61,674 nt of DNA from assembly GCA_947462535.1 (NCBI GenBank), contig CANHPN010000010.1, forward strand, positions 1 through 61,674. The letters run 5' to 3'. This document shows positions 58,473 through 61,674 of the stretch, one piece after another (positions within the stretch are counted from its first letter, which is position 1; every line of letters starts with the position of its first letter). A program made the position numbers and the translations under genes. Origin of the DNA: Akkermansiaceae bacterium. GTDB lineage: Bacteria; Verrucomicrobiota; Verrucomicrobiia; Verrucomicrobiales; Akkermansiaceae. The notes below the pieces were generated by a model, which was not told where the DNA came from, did no database searches, and saw only the letters and a list, made by a program, of their open reading frames with translations.

Positions 58473-59891
58473 ATGCCCAAAGTTTACGTCAAGACCTACG
58501 GATGCCAGATGAACGAGCGCGACTCCGAGCAAGTCGCCCGGATGTTCAGCGAGGGCGGCTACACGGTCACGACCGACGAGAACGAGGCGGACGCCGTGCT
58601 CATCAACACCTGCTCGGTCCGCGACCAGGCGGAGCAAAAGGCACTCGGCAAAATGGGCAACCTCATCCACAAGGGCCGCGACCGCAAACACGTCGTTTAC
58701 GGCTTCATGGGCTGCATGGCCCAGTCGCGCGGCGAGGAGCTTTTCAAAACCCTGCCCAACCTCGATGTCGTCGTCGGCACCCAGAAATACCACAAGGTTT
58801 TCGAATACGTGGACGGCATCCTTCAGCGGCGGTTAGAAGCCCGGATGGACGACCCCGCGTTTTCCCTGCGCGGCACCAGCGTCTGCGACACCGCCGAGGA
58901 GGAAGGCTCGCAAAACACCATCCGCGACCACGTCCCGAAAGCGCACGAGGCGTCCGCCTTCGTCTCGATCATGCAGGGCTGCAACATGCGCTGCTCGTTC
59001 TGCATCGTCCCCGACACCCGCGGCAAGGAACGCGGCCGGCCCATCGCCGAGATCGTCGGCGAGGTCCGCCACCTCGCGGCCAGCGGGGTGAAGGAGATCA
59101 CCCTGCTAGGCCAGATCGTCAACCTTTACGGCCGCACCGAGTTCCCGAAAATCGACGGTAAATCCCCCTTCGTCCAGCTGCTCGAAGCCGTGCACGAAGT
59201 CGATGGCATTGAGCGTATCCGCTTCACCTCGCCGCATCCCATCGGTTACCGGGACGACCTCGTCGCCGCCTTCACCTATCTGCCGAAACTCTGCTCGCAC
59301 ATCCATTTCCCGATGCAGAGCGGCTCCGATAGGATCCTGCGGGAAATGCGCCGGCCCTACAAAAACGAGAAGTTCATCGAGATCTGCGAGAAAATGAAAG
59401 CCGCCCGCCCCAGCCTCGCCATCACCACCGACATGATCGTCGGCTTCCCCGGCGAGACCGAGGAGGATTTCCAGGCCACCATCGACACCGTCGAGCGCCT
59501 CAAGTTCGACAACGCATTCGTCTTCCGCTACTCCAAGCGCCGCAACACCCCTGCCGCCGAAATGGACGGCCAGCTCGACGAGTCCGTGAAGGAAGAGCGC
59601 AACCAACGCCTGCTAGCAGTGGTGGACCGCCTCGCCATCGCCAGCAACGCCGCCGTCGTCGGCACCCGCCAGCAAGTGCTCTGCGAAGGCCCGTCGAAAA
59701 ACAACGCCGCCCGCCTCACCGGCCGCACCCTGCAGAACAAGATCGTCATCTTCGACGGCGACCCCGCCCGGCTCACCGGCCAGATCCTCGACATCCAGAT
59801 CGAGCAATCCACCGGCTTCACGCTCTTCGGGACAGCCTGTCTCGAAGAATGTGTCCCGGTTGTCCCAGCCGGAGCCCACGTCCCCGGCTGA
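58473..59891 (+). CDS. miaB: tRNA-2-methylthio-N6-dimethylallyladenosine synthase
   Basis: Radical-SAM methylthiotransferase acting on i6A37 of tRNAs. From ATG 58473 the product has 472 residues. Three N-terminal cysteines (TYGCQMNE, NTCSVRD, MGCMAQ) bind the auxiliary [4Fe-4S] cluster, and CNMRCSFC binds the radical-SAM cluster. SGSDRILREMRRPY and the C-terminal TRAM domain (GRTLQNKIVIFDGD) complete the family. The last residues (CVPVVPAGAHVPG) are not conserved. A terminator overlaps the stop. Confidence 0.97.
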   Translation: MPKVYVKTYGCQMNERDSEQVARMFSEGGYTVTTDENEADAVLINTCSVRDQAEQKALGKMGNLIHKGRDRKHVVYGFMGCMAQSRGEELFKTLPNLDVVVGTQKYHKVFEYVDGILQRRLEARMDDPAFSLRGTSVCDTAEEEGSQNTIRDHVPKAHEASAFVSIMQGCNMRCSFCIVPDTRGKERGRPIAEIVGEVRHLAASGVKEITLLGQIVNLYGRTEFPKIDGKSPFVQLLEAVHEVDGIERIRFTSPHPIGYRDDLVAAFTYLPKLCSHIHFPMQSGSDRILREMRRPYKNEKFIEICEKMKAARPSLAITTDMIVGFPGETEEDFQATIDTVERLKFDNAFVFRYSKRRNTPAAEMDGQLDESVKEERNQRLLAVVDRLAIASNAAVVGTRQQVLCEGPSKNNAARLTGRTLQNKIVIFDGDPARLTGQILDIQIEQSTGFTLFGTACLEECVPVVPAGAHVPG

Positions 59892-59910
59892 GGCAGCCGG
59901 GACGCTTTTT
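59880..59910 (+). terminator. intrinsic terminator of miaB
   Basis: GTCCCCGGCTG - AGG - CAGCCGGGAC (one bulge), followed by GCTTTTT. The stem overlaps the last codons and the TGA of miaB. Confidence 0.75.
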
Positions 59911-59913
59911 CCA

Positions 59914-61308
59914 TCACATCTCCAACAGCAGGCGGGTTGGCGACTCGAGGCTGTCCTTGATGCGGATCAGGAAGGTGACGGCTTCCTTGCCATCGACTAA
60001 CCGGTGGTCGTAGCTGAGGGCGAGATACATCATCGGGCGAATGACGACCTGGCCGTTGAGGGCGACCGGGCGCTGCTGGATGGTGTGCATGCCGAGGATG
60101 CCGCTTTGGGGCGGGTTGAGGATGGGCGTGCTGAGCAGCGAGCCGTAGGTGCCGCCGTTGGAAATGGTGAAGACGCCACCGTTGAGGTCGTCGATGGTGA
60201 TCTTGCCGTCCTTGGCCTTCTTGGCGTAGTCGAGGATGTCCTTTTCGATCTGGGCGAAGGACTTCTTGTCCACGTCGCGGAGGACGGGAACGATCAGGCC
60301 CTTTTCCGTGCCGATGGCGACGCCGATGTCGTAGAAATGGTTTTCAATGATGTCGGTGCCGTCGATGCGGCCGTTGACGGAAGGCACGTCCTTGAGCGCC
60401 TGCGCGACGGCTTTGATAAAGAACGACATGAAGCCGAGTTTCACGCCGTGCTTTTTCATGAAGTCTTCCTGCACCTGCTTGCGGAGGTCCATCACCGAGC
60501 TCATGTCCACCTCGTTGAAGGTCGTTAGAATCGCCGCGGTGTGCTGGGCGTTGACGAGGTGCGTGGCGATCTTGCGGCGCAGCATCGACATCTTCCTGCG
60601 GGTCGTCCGGCCATCGCTGACTTCGGATAGAGCAACCCGCTCGACCGGGGCGGCGGGGGCGGAGAAATCGGGTTTCGCGGCGGCGGGCGCTGCGACCGGT
60701 GCCGGAGCGGCGGAGGCAACTGCAGGAGCCGGGGCTGGCTTGGCGGGAGCGGGAACCGCACCTGATGTGGCGGCGGTGTCGATGGTGGCGATGATCGCGC
60801 CGATCGAAACTTCCTCGCCTTCCGGCGTGATGATTTTCAAGCGGCCTGATGCGGGAGCTTCGAGTTCGTTGGAGACCTTGTCGGTTTCGAGAGTCACGAG
60901 GACTTCGCCTTGAACTACTTGCTCGCCGTCATTCTTCCGCCATTTCGCGACGTTCGCGGAGGTGATGGATTCGCCGGCGGCTGGGACTTTCAACTCGATG
61001 ACCGCGCCGGACGCGGCGACGGGGGCGGCTGCGGGAGCCTCCACAACCGGCGCTGCGGCGACCGCAGCGGCCTCATCACCGGAAATGCGGGCGATCAAGG
61101 TGCCGATGGAGACTTCCTCGCCTTCGCCGACGAGGATTTCAAGGATGCCATCCGCGGCGGCTTCAAGCTCGTTGGAAACCTTGTCGGTTTCGAGGGTGAC
61201 GAGGACATCTCCCTTTTTGACGGCATCGCCGTTTTTCTTGTGCCAGCGGGCGACGTTGGCGGAGGTGATGGATTCGCCAGCGGCAGGAACTTTGACGTCG
61301 AGTGACAT
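59914..61308 (-). CDS. sucB: 2-oxoglutarate dehydrogenase E2 (dihydrolipoyl succinyltransferase), two lipoyl domains
   Basis: A 464-residue acyltransferase of the TCA cycle. Two lipoyl domains (residues about 1-76 and 103-178) each end in [12 protein letters not shown], with the lipoylated Lys. A Pro/Ala linker leads to the catalytic domain with [10 protein letters not shown] near the C-terminus. The usual peripheral-subunit-binding domain between lipoyl and catalytic parts is not visible: after [14 protein letters not shown] the catalytic part begins directly ([17 protein letters not shown]). Bacterial SucB normally has one lipoyl domain and the binding domain. It follows the E1 gene on the same strand (38-base gap). 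Confidence 0.94.
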   Translation of the reverse strand: MSLDVKVPAAGESITSANVARWHKKNGDAVKKGDVLVTLETDKVSNELEAAADGILEILVGEGEEVSIGTLIARISGDEAAAVAAAPVVEAPAAAPVAASGAVIELKVPAAGESITSANVAKWRKNDGEQVVQGEVLVTLETDKVSNELEAPASGRLKIITPEGEEVSIGAIIATIDTAATSGAVPAPAKPAPAPAVASAAPAPVAAPAAAKPDFSAPAAPVERVALSEVSDGRTTRRKMSMLRRKIATHLVNAQHTAAILTTFNEVDMSSVMDLRKQVQEDFMKKHGVKLGFMSFFIKAVAQALKDVPSVNGRIDGTDIIENHFYDIGVAIGTEKGLIVPVLRDVDKKSFAQIEKDILDYAKKAKDGKITIDDLNGGVFTISNGGTYGSLLSTPILNPPQSGILGMHTIQQRPVALNGQVVIRPMMYLALSYDHRLVDGKEAVTFLIRIKDSLESPTRLLLEM

Positions 61309-61346
61309 GGATGAAGCGTGGTGAGAGTTGGGAAAGTTGAATCAAG

Positions 61347-61674
61347 TTAGACTTCGAAGGCTTGGGCGACGAGCGCCTTCTGCTCGCGGTAGTGCATCGC
61401 CTTGGAGCCGGCGGCGGGACTGGAAGCGGCCCCCCGGCCGGCGTAGCGGATCTTGCTGCCGACGGCGCGCTCGAGCCGCGGGGAAATGTAGGACCAGGCA
61501 CCCATGTTGAGCGGCTCTTCCTGGCACCAGACGAAGTGCGAGGCGCTTGAATACTGGCTGATGATGGCCTCAACCATTTCGCGGTGAAACGGATAGAGCT
61601 GCTCGATGCGGATGATGGCCGCGTTCTCGATGCCCTTTTCCTGACGATAGGCCATGAGGTCGTAGTAAACCTTG
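61347..61674 (-). CDS. sucA: 2-oxoglutarate dehydrogenase E1, C-terminal end (truncated by window edge)
   Basis: The last ~108 residues of SucA, the thiamine-diphosphate E1 component, run off the right edge. Recognisable are KVYYDLMAYRQEKG, IIRIEQLYPFH, WCQEEPLNMGAWSYI and the YAGRGAASSPAAGSKAMHY end. It precedes sucB, the standard arrangement. Dihydrolipoamide dehydrogenase is not in the window. Confidence 0.95.
   Translation of the reverse strand, partial: KVYYDLMAYRQEKGIENAAIIRIEQLYPFHREMVEAIISQYSSASHFVWCQEEPLNMGAWSYISPRLERAVGSKIRYAGRGAASSPAAGSKAMHYREQKALVAQAFEV

Noticed and set aside
1-61674. Unusual abundance of the tetranucleotide CTAG
   Set aside because: I counted about 34 occurrences by eye; random expectation at this base composition is over 200, so CTAG is avoided as usual.
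1-61674. CRISPR arrays, rRNA genes, phage att sites, replication origin
   Set aside because: No regularly spaced repeats, rRNA sequence, integrase gene or DnaA-box cluster was seen.

Overview
The window reads as the chromosome of a GC-rich, Gram-negative bacterium of the phylum Verrucomicrobiota, most likely Verrucomicrobiales. The reasons are an lpxC-fabZ fusion (so lipid A and an outer membrane), a type III RNase H, a large repertoire of TPR/Sel1/AsmA-like envelope proteins, a Wzc/Wza-type export pair with an outer-membrane barrel, and a RAYT-type REP transposase remnant with its palindromes. This placement is inferred from gene content only. Coding density is high, both strands are used, and no prophage, CRISPR array, plasmid origin or rRNA operon is visible.

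Layout. 1-5.9 kb: C-terminal part of a sigma-54 activator, a TPR protein, dapB and an HtrA-like lipoprotein whose protease triad looks dead. 6-10.2 kb is the accessory stretch: a class II Fic protein behind twin palindromic repeats, an M20 peptidase, a DUF4258/DUF2283 pair, and a membrane-anchored SelL-like protein whose 3' end runs into an SDR remnant. 10.2-23.6 kb is mostly housekeeping: hisI, rplS, a secreted prenyltransferase-repeat protein, a frameshifted RAYT transposase, rnhC, HU, rlpA, thrB-thrC, lpxC-fabZ, thrS, infC (AUC start) and a HAD phosphatase. 23.6-33 kb: a HiPIP, a coiled-coil membrane protein, a DCC protein, radC, a large AsmA-like protein, a YqjD/YqjE/YqjK-like trio and two PilT-type ATPases.

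33-45.7 kb: ychF converges on a long minus-strand unit. In transcription order that unit is BY-kinase, Wza-like protein, PDZ protein, tail-specific protease, yggS, DUF971 and recG. Upstream of it lie an outer-membrane barrel gene with its own terminator and an alanine-rich repeat protein directly behind tRNA-Gly(TCC). 46-49.7 kb: NIF3-like, RluA-like, a 34-residue bS22-like ribosomal protein, hisG and an N-carbamoylputrescine amidase. 49.7-61.7 kb: an EamA pseudogene, an LTA-synthase-like transferase, a methyltransferase, a GH10-like hydrolase, a DUF2238 protein, an orphan ORF, a 922-residue Sel1 protein, miaB, and the E2 and E1 (partial) genes of 2-oxoglutarate dehydrogenase.

How the genes work together: thrB, thrC and thrS bring threonine synthesis and charging close together; hisI and hisG are separated, so histidine genes are scattered. 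The minus-strand envelope cluster combines polysaccharide export control with a periplasmic protease and PDZ protein. Most start codons lack a Shine-Dalgarno and follow a pyrimidine-rich stretch; rplS and infC are clear exceptions. The strongest leads are the Fic operator repeats, the tRNA-linked repeat gene with a homopolymer start and a stop-bearing 18-bp repeat array, the HtrA pseudoprotease, the E2 without a peripheral-subunit-binding domain, and several gene remnants (SDR, EamA, RAYT).
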